Shown here: piece after piece, positions 34,752 through 43,162 of the stretch
Position numbering within the stretch: position 1 is the stretch's first letter
Layout: each line of letters starts with the position of its first letter
Assembly (NCBI RefSeq): GCF_020400655.1
Contig: NZ_JAINRC010000003.1
Coordinates: forward strand, 62,001 to 126,000
Length of the DNA: 64,000 bases
Reading direction: 5' to 3'
From: Streptomyces spinosus
GTDB lineage: Bacteria > Actinomycetota > Actinomycetes > Streptomycetales > Streptomycetaceae
Notes under the pieces: model-generated
Databases searched by the model: none
Seen by the model: the letters and a program-made list of their open reading frames with translations, nothing else
What the model was told of the DNA's origin: nothing
Translations under genes and position numbers: made by a program

Positions 34752-36287
34752 CTACCCGCGTACCTGCCCCAGCCACTGCAGGGTCCGCCGGATCTCGGCG
34801 GCCAGCGGATGGCCGGGGCCGTGCAGCCGCTCGACGTCCAGGACGAGCCGCGCGAGGGTGTCGTGGGCGGCCGGCCGGTCGCCGAGGGCGAGCAGCAGAT
34901 GGCCGATGCGGCGGCGCACCTCGTGGGCGAGCTGCGGGTCACCGGAGACGTACTGGTTCTCGTAGTACGGCAGCAGCGCGCGGTACTCGGCGAGCGCCGC
35001 CGCCGGTTCGCCCAGTTGCTCCAGGCACTGCGCGGCCTCGTAGCGGTAGCGCAGCGACTGCGGGTCGGCCTGGCCGGCCTCGGCGGCGCGTTCGTCGGCG
35101 AGCCGGCGCAGTTCGGGCAGCGCGCGCCGGTACTGGCCGTCGTCCATGAGCGTGGCCGCGTACTGCTTGCGCAGGGTGCGCACGACCGGTGAGTGCTCGC
35201 CGTGCTGCTCGGCGGCGGCCGGCAGGATCGCGCCCAGGATGTCGACGGCCTGTGTGATGCGGCCCTCGCCCAGCAGCCGCTTGACATCGTCCACGGCGGC
35301 GGCGACATCGGGCTTCTCGGCCACCGGCGGCGCCGGTGCGAGGGGCGCGGGCTGGGGCGCGGGGGTCCGTGCGCGGTCCGGCCAGGGGGCGTGCGGGCGC
35401 AGGAACGGGCGCGTGGGGTCCAGGGGCGCTCCGGTGGGCGTCCCGCGCGCGGGCAGGAGCAGCGCCAGGGCCTCGTACACCTCCTGCGCGGACGCCGGCC
35501 GGTGCTGCGGGTCCTTGGCGAGCAGCCGCAGCACCAGCCTCTCGAGCGCCTCGGGGACCTCGGGGCGGATCCGGCGCACGGGCAGCGGCGGCTCGTACAG
35601 GTGCCGGTGCAGCACGCCCAGGGCGGTGGAGCCCGCGAACGGCACCTCGCCGCTGAGCAGTTCGTGCATCAGCACGCCGAGCGCGTACAGGTCGGTGTAC
35701 GGGCCGACCGCGCCGCCCATCGCCTGCTCGGGCGCCATGTAGGCGGGCGAGCCGATCGGGGAGCCGGTGTGCGTCAGGCGCGTGGTGTCGGTGTCCATCA
35801 CCGAGGCGACGCCCAGGTCGAGGACGGTGACCGTGCCGTCCTGCTTCACCATCACGTTGCGCGGCTTGAGGTCGCGGTGCACGATCGGCACGGCGTGCAC
35901 GGCGCTCAGCACGGCGCACAGCTGCGCGGCCACCGCGACCGTCCACTGCCACGGGTACGGGTCGTGCTCGGCGAGGTGGTCGGAGAGGTCGGCGCCGTCG
36001 ACGTACTGCATGACGAGGAACAGCTCATCGCCCTCGCTGCCCGCGTCGTGCACCGTCACCAGGCCGGGGTGGTCCACCTGCGCGGTCACCCGGCACTCGC
36101 GCACGAAGCGGCGGCGCAGCTCGTCCGCCTCCTGGCCCGCCACCTTGTCCGGGCGCAGCAGCTTCACCGCCACACGCCGGTCGAGCCGGCGGTCGTACGC
36201 CGTCCAGACCTGGCCCATGCCGCCCTGCCCTATGAGCGTGGACAGTTCGTACCGGCCGGCGACCATGCGTCCCGTCGTCACGGTCAC
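34752..36287 (-). CDS. Ser/Thr protein kinase with C-terminal TPR-like repeats
   Basis: 511 residues from GTG 36287, overlapping the previous gene's stop by four bases. Kinase domain about 12-270: glycine loop IGQGGMGQVW (19-28), Lys42 in RVAVKLL, catalytic HRDLKPRNV near 137, and metal motif DLG (not DFG) in VTVLDLG; activation loop GSPIGSPAYMAPEQ. A proline-rich linker (280-330) leads to a helical repeat region (about 340-510) that resembles TPRs (RALPELRRLADERAAE, QLGEPAAALAEYRALL). There is no transmembrane helix, so it is cytosolic, probably held at the membrane by its neighbour. DLG is frequent in bacterial kinases and is compatible with activity. Confidence 0.93.
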   Translation of the reverse strand: MTVTTGRMVAGRYELSTLIGQGGMGQVWTAYDRRLDRRVAVKLLRPDKVAGQEADELRRRFVRECRVTAQVDHPGLVTVHDAGSEGDELFLVMQYVDGADLSDHLAEHDPYPWQWTVAVAAQLCAVLSAVHAVPIVHRDLKPRNVMVKQDGTVTVLDLGVASVMDTDTTRLTHTGSPIGSPAYMAPEQAMGGAVGPYTDLYALGVLMHELLSGEVPFAGSTALGVLHRHLYEPPLPVRRIRPEVPEALERLVLRLLAKDPQHRPASAQEVYEALALLLPARGTPTGAPLDPTRPFLRPHAPWPDRARTPAPQPAPLAPAPPVAEKPDVAAAVDDVKRLLGEGRITQAVDILGAILPAAAEQHGEHSPVVRTLRKQYAATLMDDGQYRRALPELRRLADERAAEAGQADPQSLRYRYEAAQCLEQLGEPAAALAEYRALLPYYENQYVSGDPQLAHEVRRRIGHLLLALGDRPAAHDTLARLVLDVERLHGPGHPLAAEIRRTLQWLGQVRG

Positions 36288-36934
36288 CGTCCGCCCTCGC
36301 CGTGGCCCTCGTGTCCGTCGTGCCGGCGCAGGTAGTCGCTGAGTTCGTCCAGCTCGGCGCGTACCTGGTCGATGCGGGCGGGCGCGGGGCGCCGGGGCGG
36401 CGCGGGGGCCGGGGGCACGGCCCCGGTGTGCGGCGGCCCGGGTGCCGGGGTGTGCGGCTGGGGCACCGGCGTGTGGTGCGCGGGCGGTACGGGGTGCTGC
36501 GGGGCCGGCACGGGCGCGGTGTACGGCGGCGCCGCGTGCCCGAAGCCGTAGGGTCCGGGCGCGGGCGGGGCGTGGGTGGTGGCGTGCGCAGGGGGGAACC
36601 CGGCGAACCGCTGCCGCTGGTGCAGCCGGATGTCCACGACCAGGTAGTACGCGGCGGACGCCACGCCGAGGAGGATGAGCAGGCCCAGGGCGACGTCGCT
36701 GCGCCAGTCCTGCTCCGGCAGTTCACCGACCACCACGAACCCGGTGATGGCCAGCGGCAGGCTCAGCCAGGCCGACAGCCAGTCGTACCAGCGGCCCCGC
36801 ACGAAGGCCAGCCGGAACAACGGCAGGCACGACAGCAGTCCGCAGGTGAGGGCCCCGGCCGCCGCGAACATCACGCGCAGGGATATGACCTGTCCCGCGC
36901 TGCGGGGAGGCGGCACCGCGCCGTGGCCGTACAT
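36284..36934 (-). CDS. Membrane protein with proline-rich cytosolic tail, kinase partner
   Basis: 216 residues from ATG 36934 with CAGGAG five bases upstream. The N-terminal 110 residues hold three to four membrane helices (LRVMFAAAGALTCGLLSCL, WLSAWLSLPLAITGFVVV, VALGLLILLGVASAAYYLVV). The rest is Pro/Ala/His-rich and disordered, ending in a charged helix with RAELDELSDYLRR. Its stop overlaps the kinase start, which implies translational coupling. A role as a kinase anchor or substrate (the tail could be phosphorylated) is inferred from context. Confidence 0.75.
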   Translation of the reverse strand: MYGHGAVPPPRSAGQVISLRVMFAAAGALTCGLLSCLPLFRLAFVRGRWYDWLSAWLSLPLAITGFVVVGELPEQDWRSDVALGLLILLGVASAAYYLVVDIRLHQRQRFAGFPPAHATTHAPPAPGPYGFGHAAPPYTAPVPAPQHPVPPAHHTPVPQPHTPAPGPPHTGAVPPAPAPPRRPAPARIDQVRAELDELSDYLRRHDGHEGHGEGGR

Positions 36935-37122
36935 GACTGCTCCTGGACCGAGTGGGACCGATGGGACGGACACCGACGGGGACGGTGTCCCGGTCGGAGT
37001 CCGAGCGTATAGGCCGACACGGACAACGGGTCCCGGGTTGTACCGAACCGTTGTCGCACTGATCACTTCACGTGGTCCGGTCGCTCCACGGGGTTCGGCC
37101 GGGCCGCGTTCCGTGACCGGGT

Positions 37123-39540
37123 TCAGCCGGGCGCGACCGTGCCGTCCGTCAGGCCGTCGTACATCCCGCGCACCAGCTGTTCCCCGAGCCGGCTCGCCTG
37201 CCTGAGCGCCCGCTCGAACTCGTCCAGCGCGCGGAACCGGTCGCCGTAGCGCCGCTGTTCCTCCAGCGGGAGCCGGGGCAGCTGGAGCCGGCGCACGTCC
37301 AGCCGGGTCGCCGTGGAGGCGTAGCTGCTGGCCTGCCGGTTGTTGGCCGTGCCCCGCAGGAACCCGGCGAGGAACCACGGGTCGAGGGCCGACCGGTCCG
37401 GGCGCAGCAGCACGAGGTTGCGCCCCAGGACCGCGCCCCCGGTCGCCTCGTCGACCACGCGCGCCACCGATCCGCCGCCGACCACCGGTACGACGACGTC
37501 CCCCGGCTCGGTCAGTACGGCCTCCTCCTCGCTCTCCGGGAGCGTCCCCGAAGGCGCCGTCCCGGCGAGCACGTCATGGTCGGTGAGCACCGGCACGCGC
37601 GCGTGGCCGCCGTTCCCGCCGGTGCGCAGCACCAGCGCGCCCCCGCGCGCGAGTTCACCGACCGTGGTCAGCGGCCAGCGGGCGGCCGGCGCCGGGTCGG
37701 CCGGGGGCGGGGTGAGGTCGGTGGTCAGGCGCAGGGTGGCGCCCAGGCGCTCCCGCACCCGGGTGAGCTGCTCCGCGCCGTCGGCCACCGCGGCCGGCGG
37801 CAGATGGCGGGCGGGGGCCAGGTCCACGTCGTCGTCCAGGAGGTCGATGACCGGCACCGAACGGGCGAGCCCCGGCCGCTCCGCGAGCCGCCCCGCGCGC
37901 GTGAAGGCACCCCAGGCGTCCGTCACGGCCTCCCGCACCGCTTCCCAGTCCGGACCGCCCCGCCCCTCCCCGGCGAACCTCCCGGTGTCCACGAGCAGCA
38001 CCTCCGGCGTCGCCGGCGCCCGGTCGGGCCGGCGCAGCACCCACAGGTGCAGCGGGATGTTGTACGGCGGTGCCGCCCCGACCGGCAGCGCGACCACGGC
38101 CCGCAGCGCGCCCCGGCGCAGCAGATCGGCGCGGATCCGGCGCCCGGAACGGCGGGACGCGGCGGCCGGCGGCATGAGCAGCACGGCGGTGCCGCCGTCG
38201 GTCAGCCGGGCCAGCGCGTGCTGCACCCAGGCCAGTTCGGACTCGGTGCGGGCCGGGAAGCCGTACTCCCAGCGGGGGTCGTAGGCGAGTTCGTCGTGGC
38301 CCCAGTTGCGCTCGTTGAACGGCGGATGGCACAGGACGACGTCGGCGCGCAGTCCGGGGTGCGCGTCGGCGCGCAGGGTGTCACCGGCGGCGGCGCGCAC
38401 GGTGGCCCGGCTGTGCAGCGCGAGCCGCAGCGCGCTGATCGCGGCCAGTTCCGGGGCGCTGTCCTGGGCGTACAGCTCCTGGCCGGGCCGGCCGGCCACG
38501 GCGCGCAGCAGGGCGCCGGTGCCGCAGGCCGGGTCGAGGACGGTGCGGGCCGGGCCGGCGAGGTCGGCCATGAGACCGGCGAGTTCGGCCGGGGTGAGCG
38601 TGTACTGCCGGGGGTTGGCGTCCAGGTGCCGGCCCAGCAGGAACTCGAACGCCTGCCGGGCCCCCATCTCGGCGGCTAGTTCGGCGGCACCCCGCAGGAG
38701 GGGGGCGGAGAGGAGGAGTTGGGGGCCGGTGGGGGTGCGGAGGGCCGAGGCGGCTGGAGCCGCCGGGGCCGTTGAGGCGGTGGGGGTTTCTGTGGCTGCT
38801 GGGGCGGCTGGGGCGGCTGGGGCGGCTGGGGCGGTGTGAACGGCCCGCGCGGGGCGCGTGACGGACTGGGCGTCCACGGGCTGAGGCGTCTGTGAAGCGT
38901 TCACAGGAGATGGCGTCGGCGAGGCGTTCACGGCCGGGGGCCGGAGACCCGAGTTCACACGGTCGGCCTCGGCGCCGGCGTTCACGCCGTCGGCGTCACC
39001 GCCCGTGTTCACACCGTCGGCGTCACGACTGGCGTTCACACCCAGGGCGCCGCCACCGGCGTTCACGCCCCCGGCACCGCCCGCACCTGCCCCGGCTCCT
39101 GCCCCAGCCGCGCCCCGTGCCGGGCGTCCCACCGGTCCCACAGGTCCCCCGAGACGCGGGATCAGCACCTGGTCCAGCGCCCCGGACAGGATCGCGGCCA
39201 GCCGTGCGTCGGAACCCGCGCTCGCGTCGAGCCAGACGGTGGGCCGCTCGTGGATCAGCAGCAGCACACACCCGGTCCGCACCAGGGCCGGCAGCGGTCC
39301 TTCCGGGTGCCCGGCGAGTTGCTGCCATACGCGTTCGCGCAACGGCACCTCGGCGAGTTTCCCCTGCTTGCGCAGCCACGCCTCGACCTCGGCGAGCGCG
39401 AAGGACGGGCTGGTCTCGGTGCCGCCCACCGGTTTCGGGAAGTCGGCGTGCCGACGGCGCCAGTTGCTGACGGCGGCGCGGCCCACCCCGGCCAGCCGCG
39501 CGATACCAGCGGCGGTCACCTCTGTCGCGTTGTCCTGCAC
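37123..39540 (-). CDS. N6-adenine-methylase-like protein fused to a specificity-like domain, HTH N-terminus
   Basis: 805 residues from GTG 39540 (GAGGGGAG upstream). The order is: HTH (about 8-45, AAGIARLAGVGRAAVSNWRRRH in outline); a globular part; a disordered linker (about 145-275) with seven 9-residue VNA/VNT-type repeats and an APAAPAA run; a class-I SAM fold (about 300-520) with motif I TVLDPACGTGALL and motif IV region VVLCHPPFNERNW; and a C-terminal half that resembles a type I S subunit (LPLEEQRRYGDRF). Motif IV is normally NPPF/Y; His replaces Asn here, which should impair N6 methylation. No restriction gene is adjacent, so it is an orphan. See findings. Confidence 0.85.
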   Translation of the reverse strand: MQDNATEVTAAGIARLAGVGRAAVSNWRRRHADFPKPVGGTETSPSFALAEVEAWLRKQGKLAEVPLRERVWQQLAGHPEGPLPALVRTGCVLLLIHERPTVWLDASAGSDARLAAILSGALDQVLIPRLGGPVGPVGRPARGAAGAGAGAGAGGAGGVNAGGGALGVNASRDADGVNTGGDADGVNAGAEADRVNSGLRPPAVNASPTPSPVNASQTPQPVDAQSVTRPARAVHTAPAAPAAPAAPAATETPTASTAPAAPAASALRTPTGPQLLLSAPLLRGAAELAAEMGARQAFEFLLGRHLDANPRQYTLTPAELAGLMADLAGPARTVLDPACGTGALLRAVAGRPGQELYAQDSAPELAAISALRLALHSRATVRAAAGDTLRADAHPGLRADVVLCHPPFNERNWGHDELAYDPRWEYGFPARTESELAWVQHALARLTDGGTAVLLMPPAAASRRSGRRIRADLLRRGALRAVVALPVGAAPPYNIPLHLWVLRRPDRAPATPEVLLVDTGRFAGEGRGGPDWEAVREAVTDAWGAFTRAGRLAERPGLARSVPVIDLLDDDVDLAPARHLPPAAVADGAEQLTRVRERLGATLRLTTDLTPPPADPAPAARWPLTTVGELARGGALVLRTGGNGGHARVPVLTDHDVLAGTAPSGTLPESEEEAVLTEPGDVVVPVVGGGSVARVVDEATGGAVLGRNLVLLRPDRSALDPWFLAGFLRGTANNRQASSYASTATRLDVRRLQLPRLPLEEQRRYGDRFRALDEFERALRQASRLGEQLVRGMYDGLTDGTVAPG
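38899..39066. repeat. Seven GTTCAC hexamers phased at exactly 27 bp
   Basis: GTTCAC (minus strand GTGAAC = Val-Asn codons) begins at 38899, 38926, 38953, 38980, 39007, 39034 and 39061. The rest of the units diverges. They encode the VN-containing linker repeats of the methylase-like protein, and the hexamer equals the core of the half-site in its promoter region. Confidence 0.85.
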
Positions 39541-39599
39541 CGGCCCCGCTCCCCTCGTCCCGTGTGAGCACCGAGCATACCGACGTACACAAGGGATAC

Positions 39600-39655
39600 C
39601 GGTTCACGACGTGTACTCCAATTGACCTGTGAACCGTGTTGACTCGGTTCACAGG
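39600..39655. promoter_or_regulatory. Operator cluster in the divergent methylase-like/secreted-protein promoter region
   Basis: A perfect 11-bp inverted repeat CCTGTGAACCG (39626-39636) and CGGTTCACAGG (39645-39655), with TGTTGACT in the 8-base gap, encloses the -35 TTGACT (39639-39644) of a plus promoter (-10 TCTTAT, 39662-39667). A third half-site CGGTTCAC lies at 39600-39607 within a possible minus promoter for the methylase-like gene. Confidence 0.65.
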
Positions 39656-39728
39656 CTCTGGTCTTATTGACCCAGCGAACGAGCGACCACCGGAGGGGGA
39701 GGTCGCAACGTCTGGGGAGGGGTTCGCC

Positions 39729-40430
39729 ATGGGGATGAAGGCCAAGGTCGCGCTCGGTGCCGTCGTGGGGATCGTCGTCATCGGTGCCGTGTCCGCCAAC
39801 GCCGGCAGCGACGGCAAGGACGGTGGTTCCGGCGGCGGGCACAAGGGGTCCTCGGCGTCGGCCGAGCACAGGTCCGGTGCCGGGAAGGGCTCTGGGGGAG
39901 CCGGCAAGTCCGGCGCGAAGCCCGAGAAGAAGAAGGCCGCCTTCGGGGGCGACGGCGAGTACCGGGTCGGCACCGACGTGAAGCCGGGGACGTACCGCAC
40001 GACCGGCAACGACGACGGCATGTGCTACTGGGAGCGTGCCAAGGACGCCTCCGGCGAACTGGACTCCCTGCTCGCCAACGACAACGTCAGCGGGACCAGT
40101 TACGTGACCGTCAAGGCCACCGACAAGCTGTTCAAGTCCAGCGGCTGCGAGGACTGGGAGGCCGTGGACCCTAGGGCGAAGGGCACGCCCGCCTCCTCGA
40201 TGGACGGCGACGGGGGCATGTTCAAGGTCGGTACGGACATCGCGCCGGGCACCTACCGGTCCACCGGCAACGGCGACGACTCCTGCTACTGGGAGCGTAC
40301 GAAGGACGCCGACCACGGGCTGGACTCGATCATCGCGAACAACAACGTCACCGGTACGGCCGTCGTCACCATCAGCCCGTCGGACGCCTACTTCAAGACG
40401 AACGACTGCGGCACCTGGAAGAAGGCCTGA
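39729..40430 (+). CDS. Exported/anchored protein with two tandem beta-type repeats
   Basis: 233 residues from ATG 39729 (GGGGAGG upstream). A hydrophobic helix (4-24) is an uncleaved anchor or signal, followed by a low-complexity Gly/Ser/Lys linker (30-80). Two repeats of about 65 residues follow: each has (G/F)-x-V-G-T-D-(V/I)-x-P-G-T-Y-R-(T/S)-T-G-N, C-Y-W-E-R, a helix, then N-V-(S/T)-G-T and a terminal C-x-x-W. The two Cys per repeat suggest a disulfide. It resembles actinobacterial secreted proteins with duplicated 'PGTYRT' modules. Its promoter overlaps the GTGAACCG operator. Confidence 0.8.
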   Translation: MGMKAKVALGAVVGIVVIGAVSANAGSDGKDGGSGGGHKGSSASAEHRSGAGKGSGGAGKSGAKPEKKKAAFGGDGEYRVGTDVKPGTYRTTGNDDGMCYWERAKDASGELDSLLANDNVSGTSYVTVKATDKLFKSSGCEDWEAVDPRAKGTPASSMDGDGGMFKVGTDIAPGTYRSTGNGDDSCYWERTKDADHGLDSIIANNNVTGTAVVTISPSDAYFKTNDCGTWKKA

Positions 40431-40449
40431 CCCGTCCGCCCACCCGCGT

Positions 40450-40515
40450 CTCACCACCCCCCACTTCTCACCATCCGCTTCTCACCACCCGCTACTCACC
40501 ACCTACTTCTCTCAG
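40450..40515. repeat. Short imperfect CT-rich tandem repeats
   Basis: CTTCTCACCA-like units recur at about 14-15-base intervals between the exported protein gene and the lipoprotein gene. No stem is evident; the purine/pyrimidine skew is strong. Confidence 0.5.
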
Positions 40516-40528
40516 CGAGGAAACCGTC

Positions 40529-41281
40529 ATGCGTCGTACCGCACTCGCCGCCCTCTGTCTCGCCGCCGCGGCCACGGCGGGACTCACCACCGGCTGCCAG
40601 CCGGGGCAGGACTCGGCGGACAGCAAGCCGAAGGGCCCGTTCGCCGGGCTGAGCGGCGGTCAGATCGCCGACCGCGCGCTGAAGGCCACCACGGGCGCCT
40701 CGTCCGTGCGGCTGAAGGGCCGGGTCAGCGACGACGAGAGCAAGGGCGTCATCGACATCGACATGGCGATCGACCACGAGGGCCGGTGCGCCGGCACGAT
40801 GCGCATGAGCGGGCAGGGCAAGGCCGACCTGATCAAGACGGGCAGCACCGTCTACATGAAGTACGACGAGGCGTTCCTGCGCGCCCAGAGCGAGGGCGAG
40901 TCCAAGGAGGACACGCAGGCGGCCGTGGACATGCTGGCCGGGAAGTGGACCAAGATGGCCGTGAAGGGCCAGGACGCCAAGGACATCGCGAGCTTCTGCG
41001 ACCTGGACTCGGTCCTCGGCGACATCAGCGGCGGCGGCACGGCGGGCACCACCCGCGGGAAGACGACGCAGGTCGACGGCACGCCCGCGATCACCCTGCA
41101 CGAGAAGGACGGCAAGGAGCGCTACACGGCGTACGTGGCGACCGAGGGCAAGCCGTACCTGCTGCGGGTCGACAGCGTGTCCGGCGGGAAGGAGCCCGAG
41201 CACCTGTCGTTCGCCGACTACGGCAAGCCGGTGCCCGCGCGGAAGCCCACCGGCGAGATCGTCGACCTGGACGCGCTGTAG
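40529..41281 (+). CDS. Secreted lipoprotein, LppX/LprG-like
   Basis: 250 residues from ATG 40529. The lipoprotein signal has MRRT, a hydrophobic core and the lipobox LTTGC (Cys about 23). The mature part starts with a disordered stretch, then a beta-rich domain (TGASSVRLKGRVSDDESKGVIDIDMAID in outline; GSTVYMKYDEAFL; ERYTAYVATEGKPYLLRVDSVSGG), the mixed pattern of the LppX/LprAFG-like family of lipid-binding envelope lipoproteins. Its role in streptomycetes is unknown. It follows the repeat protein in a possible two-gene unit. Confidence 0.8.
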   Translation: MRRTALAALCLAAAATAGLTTGCQPGQDSADSKPKGPFAGLSGGQIADRALKATTGASSVRLKGRVSDDESKGVIDIDMAIDHEGRCAGTMRMSGQGKADLIKTGSTVYMKYDEAFLRAQSEGESKEDTQAAVDMLAGKWTKMAVKGQDAKDIASFCDLDSVLGDISGGGTAGTTRGKTTQVDGTPAITLHEKDGKERYTAYVATEGKPYLLRVDSVSGGKEPEHLSFADYGKPVPARKPTGEIVDLDAL

Positions 41282-41345
41282 GAGCCGACGCGCCGGAACG
41301 GCCGGGGCCGGTGGCCGGTGCCGGTGGGCGGGGCCCGGAGGGGGG

Positions 41346-42089
41346 TCACAGCGGGTGGCGCATCCACACGTTGGGCTCGGTGTAGACGGCGTACCCGTGT
41401 TCCGGTTCGCAGCGGACCGGGACCAGTGCGCCGGGCACCTCGACGTCGCCCGCCGTGTCGAAGGGCAGCCCGGTCCAGCGGCGCCACTCCTCCAGCGAGC
41501 CGGTCACGGTCATGGAGGCCGGGGCGATGGAGTCGATGGTGGCGCCGGCCCGGGCGTGCACGCGCAGCCAGGGGTCCGCGGGCAGCCCGTCGGGGCGGAC
41601 CCGGTGGGCGTACTCGGCGATCGGGGTGCGCGGTTCGCGGTGCTTGGCGTTGGGGCGGACGGGGGCGACGACCTCACGGAAGCCGCGGACGCGGGCGTTG
41701 TCGCGCATCGCCGAGAGCATGACGGACGACAGGCCCCGGCCCTGGGCGTGCGGGGCGATGGTGACCGCGATGGCGCTGACGGTGTCCGGGCGGGTGCCGT
41801 GGCGCAGGTCGGCGAAGGCCCACACCAGGACCTGGTCCCAGCCCCGGGCCGGCAGGGTGTGCCGGCCGTCCAGGCCGAGGGCGAAGGGCACGCTGTAGGC
41901 GTGGGCGACGACCTGGCCGTCCGCGTCCTCGGCGAACAGGGTGTACTCCGGCAGTTCGGTGGGGATGCGGCCGTAGTGGGCGTTGCCCACCAGGTCGTGG
42001 GTGACGAACTCCGGCCAGGTGTCGGCCATGCCGAGCACCGCCCCGAGCCGGTCGGGCCGCTCGGCGAGGCTGCTCACCTTGATGTCCAT
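41346..42089 (-). CDS. GNAT-type N-acetyltransferase
   Basis: 247 residues from ATG 42089, seven bases downstream of TACCGT (leaderless). The core motif (about 110-135) is ISAIAVTIAPHAQGRGLSSVML in outline; Q-G-R-G-L is the acetyl-CoA pyrophosphate loop of GNATs. Flanking sections (WDQVLVWAFADLRHG; PHAQ; REVVAPVRPNAKHREP) and the C-terminal WMRHPL are family features of small-molecule acetyltransferases of actinobacteria. Cytosolic. Its substrate is unknown. It converges on the lipoprotein gene. Confidence 0.88.
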   Translation of the reverse strand: MDIKVSSLAERPDRLGAVLGMADTWPEFVTHDLVGNAHYGRIPTELPEYTLFAEDADGQVVAHAYSVPFALGLDGRHTLPARGWDQVLVWAFADLRHGTRPDTVSAIAVTIAPHAQGRGLSSVMLSAMRDNARVRGFREVVAPVRPNAKHREPRTPIAEYAHRVRPDGLPADPWLRVHARAGATIDSIAPASMTVTGSLEEWRRWTGLPFDTAGDVEVPGALVPVRCEPEHGYAVYTEPNVWMRHPL

Positions 42090-42096
42090 GACGGTC

Positions 42097-42102
42097 ACGG
42101 TA
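42097..42102 (-). promoter_or_regulatory. Leaderless -10 TACCGT for the GNAT gene
   Basis: TACCGT on the minus strand, seven bases before ATG 42089; no ribosome site. Confidence 0.45.
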
Positions 42103-42174
42103 GGCGGTGCCTGCCCGCGCGGGACAGCGAATTGCCCGGCGGCGGGACGGCGGTGGGGCAGGTGCCCGCGCGGG

Positions 42175-42891
42175 TCAGCGGGCCCGGAAGCGCTCGGGTG
42201 CCTTGGTGGGGTTGCCGCCGGTGGGGAGCTTCTGGCCGGGGCAGCCGGCCAGGACCTTCCTCATCGCGCTCCGCTCGGCGGCGGTGACCCACAGGCCGTA
42301 CTTCTTCTTGACCGCGACCTGGGCGGCGACATAGGCGCACCGGTAGGACTTGTGCGGCGGCAGCCAGGTGGCCGCGTCGCCGTCGCCCTTGCCGCGGTTG
42401 GTGCTCGCGTCGACCGCGATGAGGTTCAGGGGGTCGTTGGCCAGCGCTATGCGCTTGCTCGGGTCCCAGTACTTGGCGCCCTTCTGCCAGGCGTCGGAGA
42501 GGGCGACGACGTGGTCGATGTCGACCTGGCTGCGACCGCGCCGGTAGGTGACGTCCTTGCCCGAGTAGGGGTCGGGGTCCAGCAGCCCGTAGGAGACCCT
42601 GCAACTGCCGCCGGTGAACCGCACCTTCTTCAGGTCGCGTTTGAGGATGTCGTCGCGGGTGTCGCAGGAGTTGGAGTCGGTGTCCGCCCAGGCGGTGCCG
42701 AACCGCTCCCTGGAGTAACCGGTCTTCGGCGCACGCCCCTTGACGGTCAGCGAGTCGACGGCGGCCAGGGCCGCGCCCCCGGTTCCGCCTTTCGCGGGCC
42801 CGGAGGCCCCCTCGGTCTGCTCGGCCCTGCAGCCGGTCACGGCGACCAGCACCGCCACGGCGATGGCCGCTCCGCCCCTCGGACGCGTCAC
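42175..42891 (-). CDS. Secreted HNH-family (DUF1524) nuclease-like lipoprotein
   Basis: 238 residues from GTG 42891 with GGGAGGGAG upstream. The signal peptide ends with a lipobox-like VTGC (Cys about 21). The DUF1524 core (about 75-200) carries YSRERFGTAWADTDSN and the HNH-type motif VDIDHVVALSDAWQKG (D-x-D-H-V-V), NDPLNLIAVDASTNRGKGD and WLPPH, so the metal and catalytic His residues are present. Four cysteines suggest disulfides. It is likely an extracytoplasmic nuclease, perhaps for nutrient scavenging. The start region is preceded by a run of pyrimidine-rich sequence. Confidence 0.9.
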   Translation of the reverse strand: MTRPRGGAAIAVAVLVAVTGCRAEQTEGASGPAKGGTGGAALAAVDSLTVKGRAPKTGYSRERFGTAWADTDSNSCDTRDDILKRDLKKVRFTGGSCRVSYGLLDPDPYSGKDVTYRRGRSQVDIDHVVALSDAWQKGAKYWDPSKRIALANDPLNLIAVDASTNRGKGDGDAATWLPPHKSYRCAYVAAQVAVKKKYGLWVTAAERSAMRKVLAGCPGQKLPTGGNPTKAPERFRAR

Positions 42892-43162
42892 GGTGCGTCT
42901 CCCTCCCTCACCCTGGCCCGCGCCGCGGGCGCGGGCGGATCGTTCCGCTCATCACCGTAACTTCCCGCTGCCGCCCGTCAGATGCCGGCGCAGGAGGGCT
43001 CGTCGGGAAGCACACCGGGTGCGAGGGGGAGAAGCTGACGGGCCGTTGCCGTCCGCGCGCTCCCGGCCGGGCTCGACCTCGTCACCGGCGTCAGGGTCCG
43101 ACGGCCCTCGCGTGCCCGGGCGGAGCCCAGAGAGGAGCCACGAGAACAGCCGGCCCCGGAGC
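42892..43162. other. Gene-free interval between HNH gene and mfd, no other gene seen
   Basis: 271 bases before the SDR remnant; with the remnant and its flank (to 43498) the gene-free stretch is about 600 bases. No ribosome-site-plus-ORF or recognisable hairpin stood out. Confidence 0.5.

Noticed and set aside
37123..39540. Complete restriction-modification system
   Set aside because: No endonuclease or separate specificity gene is found within 5 kb, and the methylase motif IV lacks the catalytic Asn.
40450..40515. CRISPR-like or regulatory repeat before the lipoprotein gene
   Set aside because: Units are irregular (14-15 bases), show no dyad symmetry and lie in a short pyrimidine-rich tract.
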